Translations under genes and position numbers: made by a program
Shown here: piece by piece, positions 1-5,944 of the stretch
Layout: each line of letters begins with the position of its first letter
Position numbering within the stretch: the first letter of the stretch is position 1
Notes under the pieces: generated by a model
The model's input: only the letters and a program-made list of their open reading frames with translations
What the model was told of the DNA's origin: nothing
Database searches by the model: none
DNA from: Gammaproteobacteria bacterium
GTDB taxonomy: Bacteria > Pseudomonadota > Gammaproteobacteria > Pseudomonadales > UBA3067
NCBI GenBank assembly: GCA_002402085.1
Contig: NVVB01000004.1
Coordinates: 90,944-98,453, forward strand
Direction of reading: 5' to 3'
Length of the DNA stretch: 7,510 bases

Positions 1-96
1 GTAAAGCCGACCATGAATGTCAACGGCATGTCGGTGAATGATAATGCCGGCTTGGAGAATGAGGCGACGGCGATGGGCGAGAAGGCTGCGCAGTAA
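1..96 (+). CDS. DUF4157 (eCIS core) domain protein, C-terminal fragment
   Basis: The open frame enters from the left edge and stops with TAA at 94-96, giving 31 residues. They read V-K-P-T-M at the start, then a V-N-D-N-A-G-L-E-N-E-A segment, then M-G-E-K-A near the end. From memory of the family, this is the end of DUF4157 proteins, whose upstream part carries an HExxH-type zincin motif followed by a V-K-P-T-M stretch and D-x-x-L-E-x-E-A-D-x-M-G-x-K-A. The glutamates here may include the third metal ligand. The usual Asp after E-A is Thr in this copy. The catalytic HExxH would lie outside the window, so activity cannot be judged. The gene is partial only because of the window edge. It sits 35 bases before the next gene and is probably co-transcribed with it. 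The family call rests on a short tail. Confidence 0.72.
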   Translation, partial: VKPTMNVNGMSVNDNAGLENEATAMGEKAAQ

Positions 97-117
97 ATAA
101 TACACTGCACAACGACT

Positions 118-123
118 AAGAGG
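118..123 (+). promoter_or_regulatory. Ribosome binding site of the first leader-cargo gene
   Basis: AAGAGG lies 8 bases before the ATG at 132. It supports that start, and its position just after the DUF4157 stop suggests translation from the same mRNA. Confidence 0.5.
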
Positions 124-131
124 CTTACAAG

Positions 132-1091
132 ATGCGTGAAAAAATACAGAAACCCAAACAAAACACCGTCCTGGCCGCGGGCAATGCAGCCGCTCAGAGA
201 CAAGGTAAAGACAGGCCGGGTCTTGAGTTTGTCGATAATAGAGCTGAGTCCACTGTTCAAAGGAAACTGCAAAAAATAAATAAAAGCTCATCGGGTATGG
301 CTGGGTTGATACAACGAGCCCCTTTGGACAGCGGTAAACTCAATTTAGTGGGTGAATCCCATAGTAAGTCACCCAATCGAAGGGCGGCCGAGCAGGGCTA
401 CGGAGTCACGTTGGGAGGTGGTAGTTATTGGCGGGAGAAAAGTTTCAAATTTGGAGGTTCTGATGAGAAGAGAGGCGACCCTGACAATCTCATTCTTGGC
501 TATCGCATTGATCGGCTCTCGAGACATATCAATGATTTGGAGCAGGGCTATGGCATCAATGATGTCAAAGGAATAATTAGGTACTGTACTCGGATTACCA
601 ACGACCTTAACAGCGCTGATAAATTCCCTCACCAAGGCCAGCAGGCCCCGATGATAGCCGGGTTGGTGAAACTTAAGGCATGGGGACAAGCGCTGAAAGA
701 TAGTTGGGATAATGACCACTCTGATGTCGACGCGTGGAAGTCCCAGGTCAACGGAAAATTATTGTTTATTAAAGCGGGCTTTCGCGGAGTCAATGGTAAG
801 TATGAAGCCATTACGGGAAGAAGCAGTGAGCGCGATGCGATTGATTCTAGGTATGCGCGTAGCGAGGCAATGTGGATGGCCGCAGCAGCCGGTGGCAAGA
901 ATGGACTCTGGATGGTGGGACAAAACCACATCGATGATATTGGCGTTCTTCACGGCCAGGATCAAATCAAGGGTGTTAATAAAAAGATAATGGAAAAATT
1001 TACCCAAAATGTGAAGATGCAGGACCGCGCTAGCTTCGATATTGAGTTTCAAACGTGGTGGACCAGTAACAACGTGACTTACCCTGCATAG
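132..1091 (+). CDS. DUF4157-linked leader protein with GxxH-motif cargo domain
   Basis: The product has 319 residues, no signal peptide and no membrane segment. Residues 1-62 look like a disordered sorting leader: M-R-E-K-I-Q-K-P-K-Q at the start, F-V-D-N-R-A-E at about 33-39, V-Q-R-K-L-Q at 42-47, and an L-I-Q-R-A junction at 59-63. This leader type accompanies DUF4157 proteins at eCIS or polymorphic-toxin loci (family knowledge). The C-terminal domain, about 68-319, opens with L-N-L-V-G-E-S-H (GESH 74-77). It later has R-S-E-A-M (243-247) and W-M-V-G-Q-N-H (GQNH 263-266). A GExH near the start, an R-x-x-x-M helix and a second GxxH on a late strand match the pattern of the ChaN/EreA/TIKI enzyme superfamily. 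That assignment is inference; a specific toxin or metal-enzyme role is not established. The gene follows the DUF4157 gene, and the next gene has a related leader. Confidence 0.8.
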   Translation: MREKIQKPKQNTVLAAGNAAAQRQGKDRPGLEFVDNRAESTVQRKLQKINKSSSGMAGLIQRAPLDSGKLNLVGESHSKSPNRRAAEQGYGVTLGGGSYWREKSFKFGGSDEKRGDPDNLILGYRIDRLSRHINDLEQGYGINDVKGIIRYCTRITNDLNSADKFPHQGQQAPMIAGLVKLKAWGQALKDSWDNDHSDVDAWKSQVNGKLLFIKAGFRGVNGKYEAITGRSSERDAIDSRYARSEAMWMAAAAGGKNGLWMVGQNHIDDIGVLHGQDQIKGVNKKIMEKFTQNVKMQDRASFDIEFQTWWTSNNVTYPA

Positions 1092-1202
1092 CTGTTAATT
1101 CGATTCATCAGAAATTAATCCTTAATGGACACTAGAAGTTTTAAAACCGAAACCCAATACGCCCAATGGCATGCGGACCGCTTTAAAAATGGTTGGAATA
1201 CT

Positions 1203-1952
1203 ATGCAAGAAAAAGTAGAAACGCCGAAACAACATCAACGTAACACCACTCACTCTGCGGCCGTTCGCACCAATGGGGGAATGAAACTAACCCCAGGGTT
1301 TAGTGACAATAGACAAGAAGCACGCAATCAAAATCAAATACAACGGGTCATCGCAGGCTCTTCATTAGCGCAGGAAGAGCTGGGTGTGAATAACCAAGAC
1401 CCCGTTGTTCAACGAACGTCATGGTCCTGGCTGGGAGGCGTGTGGGTTGCTCAGCCATTGGATGAAGGTGAGCCTCAAACCCCAATGCCTGGACATGATG
1501 GCAGTTATGAATGGGAAACCATCGATACCAATGGTGAAGAAGAGGCTGGCCCACCTGGACTCGCTGCGGACTATGCTTCGCCGTATACGGGGCTTATGGA
1601 TAACTACAGTACTGATCTGCGCGGGGCCGTGGTACGTGTTGAGGAAAACTTCGTTGTGATCGTGGAGCATTACCAACTCAAGCACAATCCAGACTTGGGG
1701 CTTTTACAAGCTGGCGGGCCATTCTTAGGCAAAAAAGGCAGCCAGCTGGGCGGCGGCTGGGGAGCGCACACCAATACCTATTCTGTCGAAGTTCTAGAGG
1801 CCGCTAGAGCCATCATTGCCAGTCTTGCGCCGGATGTGGCATTGCCTATTGCGCCCAAAAAACAGCGATTGGCGTCGATTGAAGCGTATATATCAATTAA
1901 TAAAGATGGTGAGGATTGGATTATTAATTACCATGGCAACCCGCCGGAGTAA
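1203..1952 (+). CDS. DUF4157-linked leader protein with unrecognised cargo domain
   Basis: The ATG at 1203 gives 249 residues. The frame opens further upstream at ATG 1125 (275 residues, with a stop just before it), but neither start has a clear Shine-Dalgarno. I prefer 1203 because M-Q-E-K-V-E-T-P-K-Q aligns directly with the first ten residues of the preceding protein. The leader continues with F-S-D-N-R-Q-E at about 33-39 and I-Q-R, and ends at a P-V-V-Q-R-T junction at 67-72. A Trp-rich patch (W74, W76, W81) and an acidic, proline- and glycine-rich linker follow, to about residue 125. The C-terminal domain (about 133-249) looks mixed alpha/beta, with V-V-I-V-E-H-Y, a G-G-G-W-G-A-H stretch and an A/L-rich helix. 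I do not recognise it. No signal peptide or transmembrane segment is seen. By position and shared leader it is a second cargo of the same system, but its activity is unknown. Confidence 0.75.
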   Translation: MQEKVETPKQHQRNTTHSAAVRTNGGMKLTPGFSDNRQEARNQNQIQRVIAGSSLAQEELGVNNQDPVVQRTSWSWLGGVWVAQPLDEGEPQTPMPGHDGSYEWETIDTNGEEEAGPPGLAADYASPYTGLMDNYSTDLRGAVVRVEENFVVIVEHYQLKHNPDLGLLQAGGPFLGKKGSQLGGGWGAHTNTYSVEVLEAARAIIASLAPDVALPIAPKKQRLASIEAYISINKDGEDWIINYHGNPPE

Positions 1953-2257
1953 GGCGCTTAAGGCCGCGACTGTGGTGTGTTTCTTTGTCCCGCAAAAGGC
2001 GGCCTGATCTGATTGATCTTCATTGCGGATAATGCCATGCCTGCTTTTAATCCTGGCTGAATCTGGTATCGTTCTTGAACGTTTATATTAAAGCACCACT
2101 CATAATTTAATAATTAAGTCTGCCCGTTTAAATAGCCAATGTATAAAAATCATAAGCGGCCAAATATAGTGCACCGTTGGCAGAGAATAAATAATAAACG
2201 CGTTTTTCAGACGCGATATGCGCGCCTTAATTTAGAGGTGGGCAGTTCAGAGGCAGC

Positions 2258-2313
2258 AATCAACGATGATTAGTTCACGTTGATTAGTTCGCGTTGATTG
2301 GTCCACGTTGAAT
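2258..2313 (+). repeat. Three 14-bp tandem repeats with inverted half-site
   Basis: Units at 2268-2281, 2282-2295 and 2296-2309 share the consensus GATTAGTTCACGTT; the second has one mismatch and the third two. Each ends in CGTT and runs into GA-T/A-T, so CGTTGATT occurs at 2278-2285 and 2292-2299, and CGTTGAAT at 2306-2313. The inverted form AATCAACG lies at 2258-2265, so it can pair with any of the three direct copies. The 14-bp phase is not a whole number of helical turns. The array ends about 35 bases before the downstream start codon, so it could be an operator array, an alternative-hairpin leader, or a slippage-prone repeat without function. Confidence 0.75.
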
Positions 2314-2332
2314 AGACTTGTTATCGCTTTAT

Positions 2333-2339
2333 AAGGGGG
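2333..2339 (+). promoter_or_regulatory. Ribosome binding site deciding the ATG start at 2348
   Basis: AAGGGGG lies 8 bases before the ATG at 2348. The frame also opens at TTG 2318, but only the ATG has a purine-rich site at normal spacing, and only the ATG places K-R-T directly before the hydrophobic core of a signal peptide. Confidence 0.65.
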
Positions 2340-2347
2340 TTTCGACC

Positions 2348-2656
2348 ATGAAAAGGACTTTTGCATCTCTTAGCCTGGGGTTAACTATTTTGTTATCTCA
2401 GCCCGCTTTGGCGGCGTCCTTAGGCAAGTACAGTGGCCATGACACGTCTGAGTCAAATTACAAATCTCTTGTGACCGGCGAGCGTGCATCAACCCGTGCA
2501 TTGGTGTTAGAAATAAATGACAACCTAAAAAATATGTCAGCAGACGCACGTAATAAAAAGCTTGATCAATACCAACAAGATTTTGAGGTCGCATTAAAGA
2601 AAAAGAACTTGGACTACGCAAGAATCCTTTTGGACATTATTGGAGAGTGGCGTTGA
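2348..2656 (+). CDS. Small exported helical protein of unknown function
   Basis: The product has 102 residues. Residues 1-22 are a typical Sec signal peptide: M-K-R-T, a hydrophobic core at about 6-16, and an A-L-A cleavage site at 20-22. The mature protein, about 80 residues, is hydrophilic. It begins with a G/S/T-rich stretch, and from about residue 46 to the end it is predicted to form amphipathic helices rich in K, D, Q and L, ending E-W-R. It has no cysteine in the mature part and no lipobox, so it should be free in the periplasm or secreted. I do not recognise a family. Its stop codon overlaps the probable start of the next gene (TTGA at 2653-2656), so the two are translationally coupled, and its product may be a partner of that membrane protein. 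The repeats just upstream suggest a regulated promoter. Confidence 0.8.
   Translation: MKRTFASLSLGLTILLSQPALAASLGKYSGHDTSESNYKSLVTGERASTRALVLEINDNLKNMSADARNKKLDQYQQDFEVALKKKNLDYARILLDIIGEWR
2642..2647 (+). promoter_or_regulatory. Ribosome binding site favouring a TTG start at 2653
   Basis: GGAGAG lies inside the end of the upstream gene, 5 bases before TTG 2653. The alternative GTG at 2647 would overlap this site and leave no spacer, so the TTG that overlaps the upstream TGA is preferred. Confidence 0.5.
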
Positions 2657-3288
2657 TTAAACGAGTGGGTACTGGATTACTACGAGGCCTATTGATTACG
2701 CTGATAACAATGGGGCTAGGAAATGTTTGGGCGGGTCCCTCTGAAGCCCAAGTAACCCCGACAATGGCGAATTTACTTACGGTGAGTATGGCTCTTTCGA
2801 GCCCGTCAGTGGCCACATTAGAGGCCGATGCAGTCGACGAAAATGAACTGCAACTAAGTAGTCTTGAGCGAAAGATGCGATTGCTGGAAGCATCGAACCC
2901 TGATAGCAATCGACGTCAAAGTAGTGCTGACCTTGAACTATTATTTGCAGAGGCCAAGAATGAAGTGACTCAGTCTGGCAGTGACTCGTCCGCTGCACTG
3001 CTTCGGCAATTAGACAATGAGCGTCTATACGGAATAATGCTGTGCGCGCTATGCGTTATTTCCCTGTGCATCATTGTCGTGGCCCTGCGCAATAAAGAAC
3101 ATACCGCAAAGGACTTAATCAGCGCGGCAGGGCTTACCATGATTATCTTCAGCACTGTCTTACTCGTCCTGATCGTTGACACCTCAGAGCAGCTGACTGC
3201 GGCCATCGGGATTCTAGGCGCGATATCCGGGTACTTATTTCGCACCGTTTCAGAAGATGGCGGGAAAGTTTCCAATAAGGCGGCGTAA
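2653..3288 (+). CDS. Inner-membrane protein with periplasmic helical region, unknown function
   Basis: The TTG start gives 211 residues (213 from GTG 2647). Residues 1-27 form an N-terminal hydrophobic signal (M-I-K-R-V, then G-L-L-I-T-L-I-T-M) with a possible V-W-A cleavage site at 25-27. Residues 28-122 are hydrophilic and probably periplasmic, with helical segments rich in E, L, R and S at about 62-80 and 92-106 that could form a coiled coil. Three membrane segments follow, at about 125-146, 155-176 and 180-196. The charged loop R-N-K-E-H between the first two and the basic tail both fit the cytoplasmic side. The third segment contains A-I-G-I-L-G-A-I-S-G-Y-L-F. I recall similar G-x-I-x-G-Y-L endings in many uncharacterised bacterial membrane proteins, but cannot assign one. 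The tight overlap with the exported small protein argues for joint function at the envelope. Confidence 0.78.
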   Translation: MIKRVGTGLLRGLLITLITMGLGNVWAGPSEAQVTPTMANLLTVSMALSSPSVATLEADAVDENELQLSSLERKMRLLEASNPDSNRRQSSADLELLFAEAKNEVTQSGSDSSAALLRQLDNERLYGIMLCALCVISLCIIVVALRNKEHTAKDLISAAGLTMIIFSTVLLVLIVDTSEQLTAAIGILGAISGYLFRTVSEDGGKVSNKAA

Positions 3289-3370
3289 TGAATCAGGGCT
3301 TTTAAGAACTCAACGTACCCCTCTTGCTTTGCGTTTAGGCTTGGCCCGATTAGCGCGACCTGTTGCCGCA

Positions 3371-3407
3371 GTTTAAGACGGTTAAGTGGGTTAAGTGGGT
3401 TAAGTGG
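3371..3407 (+). repeat. 9-bp tandem repeat, three perfect units
   Basis: GTTAAGTGG occurs head to tail at 3381-3389, 3390-3398 and 3399-3407. A degenerate relative, GTTTAAGAC, lies at 3371-3379. The array sits between the membrane-protein gene and the PagL-like gene, about 100 bases before the latter. A minus-strand frame through it would encode P-L-N repeats, but that frame is not supported as a gene. Confidence 0.8.
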
Positions 3408-3508
3408 GGGACTGTCAAAATGGGCAATCACTTTAATTTTTAGGCATATCCAAATATTTACGCCTAGTCTCAGCAGATGATGTTTTTTTGTTTGACGAGA
3501 CGTCCTCT

Positions 3509-4093
3509 ATGCCGAGAATCACTGCCGTAGTCCCTTTGTTCGTTACGTTATCGGTTTTATTGAATCCTCTTCTTTGCCAAGCAAGTTCTACGGCGTCCAA
3601 TATTGAGCGATTGGGTGTCAGTTATGGCAGCAGCTATGCCAAGCAAAATATCAAAACACTGCATTATTCTGAGGTCTTCTATCATCGGCGTCTATTCCCC
3701 CAGCCAGACCGATCGCCTCAGCGTTTTAACGCGCTGTACGAGTTTAATCTTGGCGCGTTAATGACTAAGGCAAAAACAGGCTATCTTGTGGGCGTGGGTC
3801 CACGGTTTGAGTTTACTGCCCATCGCAATATAAGCTTTGCGGGTGCATTTCGTCTAGTGTACTTGGATGAGTTTATTTACCGAAGCAAAGACAAAACGCG
3901 AAAGCGCAACTATGGAGGACATCGGCAATTTGAATACTATGCGGAAGCGATTTATCGAGTCAGCCGTACGCTTAGTCTTGGGTACCGCTGGTTACACATG
4001 TCGAATGGTCAGCAGGCGTTACCAGAACGCTTCAAATACGAACACAACCCCGTTGTGGAAACCCATAATATTGTTTTGCTAATTCCTCTATAA
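3509..4093 (+). CDS. PagL-like lipid A 3-O-deacylase (acyloxyacyl hydrolase)
   Basis: The ATG start gives 194 residues; TTG 3488 would only add seven residues before the signal peptide. Residues 1-25 are a signal peptide (M-P-R, hydrophobic core, then C-Q-A-S-S). The rest has the alternating pattern of an outer-membrane beta barrel, ending in I-V-L-L-I-P-L. The key match is G-Y-R-W-L-H-M-S-N-G, with H163, S165 and N166, which is the H-x-S-N catalytic motif of PagL. E184, ten residues from the C-terminus in V-V-E-T-H-N, is the best candidate for the catalytic glutamate. Its distance from the histidine (21 residues) is longer than the 14 I recall for Pseudomonas PagL, implying a larger loop. 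PagL enzymes remove the 3-position acyl chain of lipid A in the outer leaflet. The gene stands alone, 220 bp after the previous one, and has only a weak ribosome binding site. Confidence 0.8.
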   Translation: MPRITAVVPLFVTLSVLLNPLLCQASSTASNIERLGVSYGSSYAKQNIKTLHYSEVFYHRRLFPQPDRSPQRFNALYEFNLGALMTKAKTGYLVGVGPRFEFTAHRNISFAGAFRLVYLDEFIYRSKDKTRKRNYGGHRQFEYYAEAIYRVSRTLSLGYRWLHMSNGQQALPERFKYEHNPVVETHNIVLLIPL

Positions 4094-4384
4094 CCATAGG
4101 GTCAAAATTAAATTGAGCTGAAATCTAGGCCCCTTATACTACGGTTCACTTTCTGATGGTCGTTGAGTTCGGTTCGGTCGAACAAAAAGTAATCCAATTT
4201 TATATTCAAAGTCGACTAAGTTAAGGCGTTAATTCGCGGATAGAATGGTCCGTTATCGCCATGGGGACTCCTGCATTGAATCAAATCGTATAAAAATAAT
4301 ACACAGGCTCTTTTCAAAATATTGTGAAGAAAGTTCGGCTATCGATGTGGCCATAAATTACTGTTACTCTCTAGCGATCTAACT
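4094..4384. other. 291-bp intergenic region
   Basis: No gene is seen. It contains a small inverted repeat, GTTCG...CGAAC, within the sequence GTTCGGTTCGGTCGAAC, followed by A residues rather than T residues, so it does not look like a terminator for the upstream gene. An AT-rich stretch with TTGAAT and TATAAA/TAATAC elements near 4276-4302 could hold the promoter of the next gene, but the spacing between them is poor. Confidence 0.4.
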
Positions 4385-5464
4385 ATGGCGAAACAAATGA
4401 TTATTAAAGAGAAGCTAGTGGAAGGGATGCCCGCTAATCGAATGTTGAAGGCTGGCATTGAGCAAGAGCAAGACGTCGCATTTTATTTGCGTAGAGAGTT
4501 TAAGAACCGTGATGATGTGATAGTGCTGAATGATTTGCGTCTTATTCATGATGATGAAGTTGCGCAAATAGATCACTTGGTCGTGACTAAATTGGGTTTT
4601 TGTTTGATTGAATCCAAAAGTATTCGGGCGCAGGTGTTTATCAATCAACAAGGCGAGTGGTCGAGAAAATACGGCAGTAAACTGACAGGCATCAAATCGC
4701 CGATTCAACAGGTTGAACTGCAACAAAAGCTACTGTTAGCGTTATTGTCAGACCACGTGGGTGAAATGCTCGGCAAGCTTTTCGGCTTGCTGCGTAAGGG
4801 CGTGGCCCGCCGTAAGTGGACCTCTATTTGTGCGGTATCGAGTGATGCAGTCATCAATAGAAAGTACTTGCCAAATGACTTGAGTGAACGGGTCATCAAG
4901 TCTGAATTTGTTGCGGGCTGGGTGGATAAGAATATGACCCATGGCCAGGGATACGGCGCCACGTACAAAAAATACACTAGCGGTGAAGCGCTTTTTAGTG
5001 ATGTTGAATTAAAAAGTATTGGGGATTTCTTACTCGATCGACACCGACCGATTGGCGGTTCTACAGCCAAAACAAATCCTACAACGAATGAAAAGGCCTG
5101 TACTGAAAAAACCAATAAAAGTAGCGTAGCGCGCGTTATTGAGCCGATAGCGCCCTCGGAGACTAAAGACCCCAGCCAAAAAGACTATGACGCCAGCGCC
5201 AAAAGTGCGCCGGAAGATATTCGCGCAGCCATTGCGCCAACGTTGTGTTGCAAAAGCTGTCAGCAGACTGACAAACTCACTGCCAAGAGTGGTCGGTATG
5301 GGTATTACGTACTCTGTGAGTGCGGTGCGAATACCAGCATGAAAACTAAGTGTATCCAATGCAGCAAGGCAATGAGCGTGTCAAAATCGGTGGGTGAGTA
5401 CAAGGCCAGCTGTGATTGTGGGTATTCCTTAGTGGTCTATTCAGAAACAAAGGACACCGCTTAG
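4385..5464 (+). CDS. NERD (nuclease-related) domain protein with two C-terminal zinc ribbons
   Basis: The product has 359 residues. Residues about 20-125 form a NERD domain, a PD-(D/E)XK-like fold: E-Q-E-Q-D-V-A-F-Y-L (26-35), A-Q-I-D-H-L-V-V (60-67) with D63, I-E-S-K (75-78) giving E76 and K78, and G-E-W (90-92). The D...E-x-K set is complete, so nuclease activity is plausible but untested. A less conserved region runs to about 220. A disordered linker rich in T, K, S and P follows (about 224-285). The C-terminus carries paired cysteines, C289/C292 with C311/C313 and C323/C326 with C343/C345, as two zinc ribbons that resemble topoisomerase-type ribbons and probably bind nucleic acid. The N-terminus M-A-K-Q-M-I-I fits family starts I remember, so ATG 4385 is kept despite the lack of a good Shine-Dalgarno. 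It is cytoplasmic. The next gene follows after 75 bases. Confidence 0.88.
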   Translation: MAKQMIIKEKLVEGMPANRMLKAGIEQEQDVAFYLRREFKNRDDVIVLNDLRLIHDDEVAQIDHLVVTKLGFCLIESKSIRAQVFINQQGEWSRKYGSKLTGIKSPIQQVELQQKLLLALLSDHVGEMLGKLFGLLRKGVARRKWTSICAVSSDAVINRKYLPNDLSERVIKSEFVAGWVDKNMTHGQGYGATYKKYTSGEALFSDVELKSIGDFLLDRHRPIGGSTAKTNPTTNEKACTEKTNKSSVARVIEPIAPSETKDPSQKDYDASAKSAPEDIRAAIAPTLCCKSCQQTDKLTAKSGRYGYYVLCECGANTSMKTKCIQCSKAMSVSKSVGEYKASCDCGYSLVVYSETKDTA

Positions 5465-5526
5465 GACTTGGTGGTGATATCGAACTCTAGGCATGAGGTA
5501 GTATGATGGTTAGCAAAAGAATCAAG

Positions 5527-5535
5527 AAGGAGGGG
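5527..5535 (+). promoter_or_regulatory. Strong ribosome binding site of the VOC gene
   Basis: AAGGAGGGG precedes the ATG at 5540; its GGAGG core ends 6 bases before it. This is the only near-consensus Shine-Dalgarno in the window, and it fixes the start. Confidence 0.8.
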
Positions 5536-5539
5536 TAGT

Positions 5540-5944
5540 ATGCTTGAAGTGGCAGGGATAGATCATATTGTATTACGCACCACCAAACTCAGTGAAATGC
5601 TCCATTTCTACTGCGATGTATTGGGGTGCAAAGTGGTACGAGAAACGGCGGCTGAGATAGGCCTGACCCAATTACGCGCTGGGCAGGCACTCATTGATCT
5701 AATTACTGTAGCGGGGCGCTTGGGGCAAATGGGCGGTGGGCCACCCACTGCTAAGGACAATAACCTCGATCATTTTTGCCTTCAGTTACAGCCAATATCT
5801 GAAACCGATATTAGCAACCACCTCCTTGCACATAACATTGACGTGGGTCGGTTTGAAAACCGAAATGGCGCTCAAGGATTTGGGCCTTCTATTTACATTA
5901 ACGACCCCGAAGGCAATGTGGTCGAATTGAAATCGATGCGTTAG
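5540..5944 (+). CDS. VOC (glyoxalase/dioxygenase fold) family protein
   Basis: The product has 134 residues, the normal length for a single-domain VOC protein made of two beta-alpha-beta-beta-beta modules. Module one starts I-D-H-I-V-L-R (7-13) and has H-F-Y-C-D-V-L-G-C (22-30). Module two starts N-L-D-H-F-C-L (75-81) and ends N-D-P-E-G-N-V-V-E-L (121-130). Predicted metal ligands are H9, D53 (in L-I-D-L), H78 and E129, so the site looks intact. The layout resembles the YaeR-like subgroup, where the second ligand is usually Glu, but the substrate cannot be read from the sequence. It could be a lyase, a dioxygenase-like enzyme or a resistance-type protein. It lies 75 bases after the NERD gene on the same strand and may share its transcript, although the strong site allows independent translation. 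Confidence 0.9.
   Translation: MLEVAGIDHIVLRTTKLSEMLHFYCDVLGCKVVRETAAEIGLTQLRAGQALIDLITVAGRLGQMGGGPPTAKDNNLDHFCLQLQPISETDISNHLLAHNIDVGRFENRNGAQGFGPSIYINDPEGNVVELKSMR

Larger units (their letters stand above)
1953..2347. other. 395-bp non-coding region
   Basis: No credible gene is seen on either strand. It holds a 7-bp inverted repeat just after the upstream gene (AGGCCGC 1961-1967 with GCGGCCT 1999-2005, 31-base loop, no T-run), which is a weak terminator candidate. A short palindrome CGTTC-TT-GAACG lies at 2070-2081, followed by the AT-rich TTATATTAAAG. A 14-bp tandem repeat array lies at 2268-2309. The promoter of the downstream operon should lie here, but no -35/-10 pair stands out. Confidence 0.6.

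Noticed and set aside
2308..2335. TTGAAT and TATAAG with a 16-base gap as a promoter of the two-gene operon
   Set aside because: Transcription would start around or after the ribosome binding site at 2333-2339, removing it from the mRNA.
2970..3431. Minus-strand open frame of 153 codons including P-L-N repeats
   Set aside because: It lies largely antisense to the membrane-protein gene, has no family resemblance or ribosome binding site, and its repeat simply translates the 9-bp DNA repeat.
4165..4181. GTTCG...CGAAC hairpin as a terminator for the PagL-like gene
   Set aside because: The stem is only 5 bp and is followed by A residues on the plus strand, with no T-run.
5503..5538. 11-codon frame (M-M-V-S-K-R-I-K-K-E-G) ending in the VOC ribosome binding site, as a possible leader peptide
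   Set aside because: It is too short to support, has no own ribosome binding site and shows no attenuator-like codon run.
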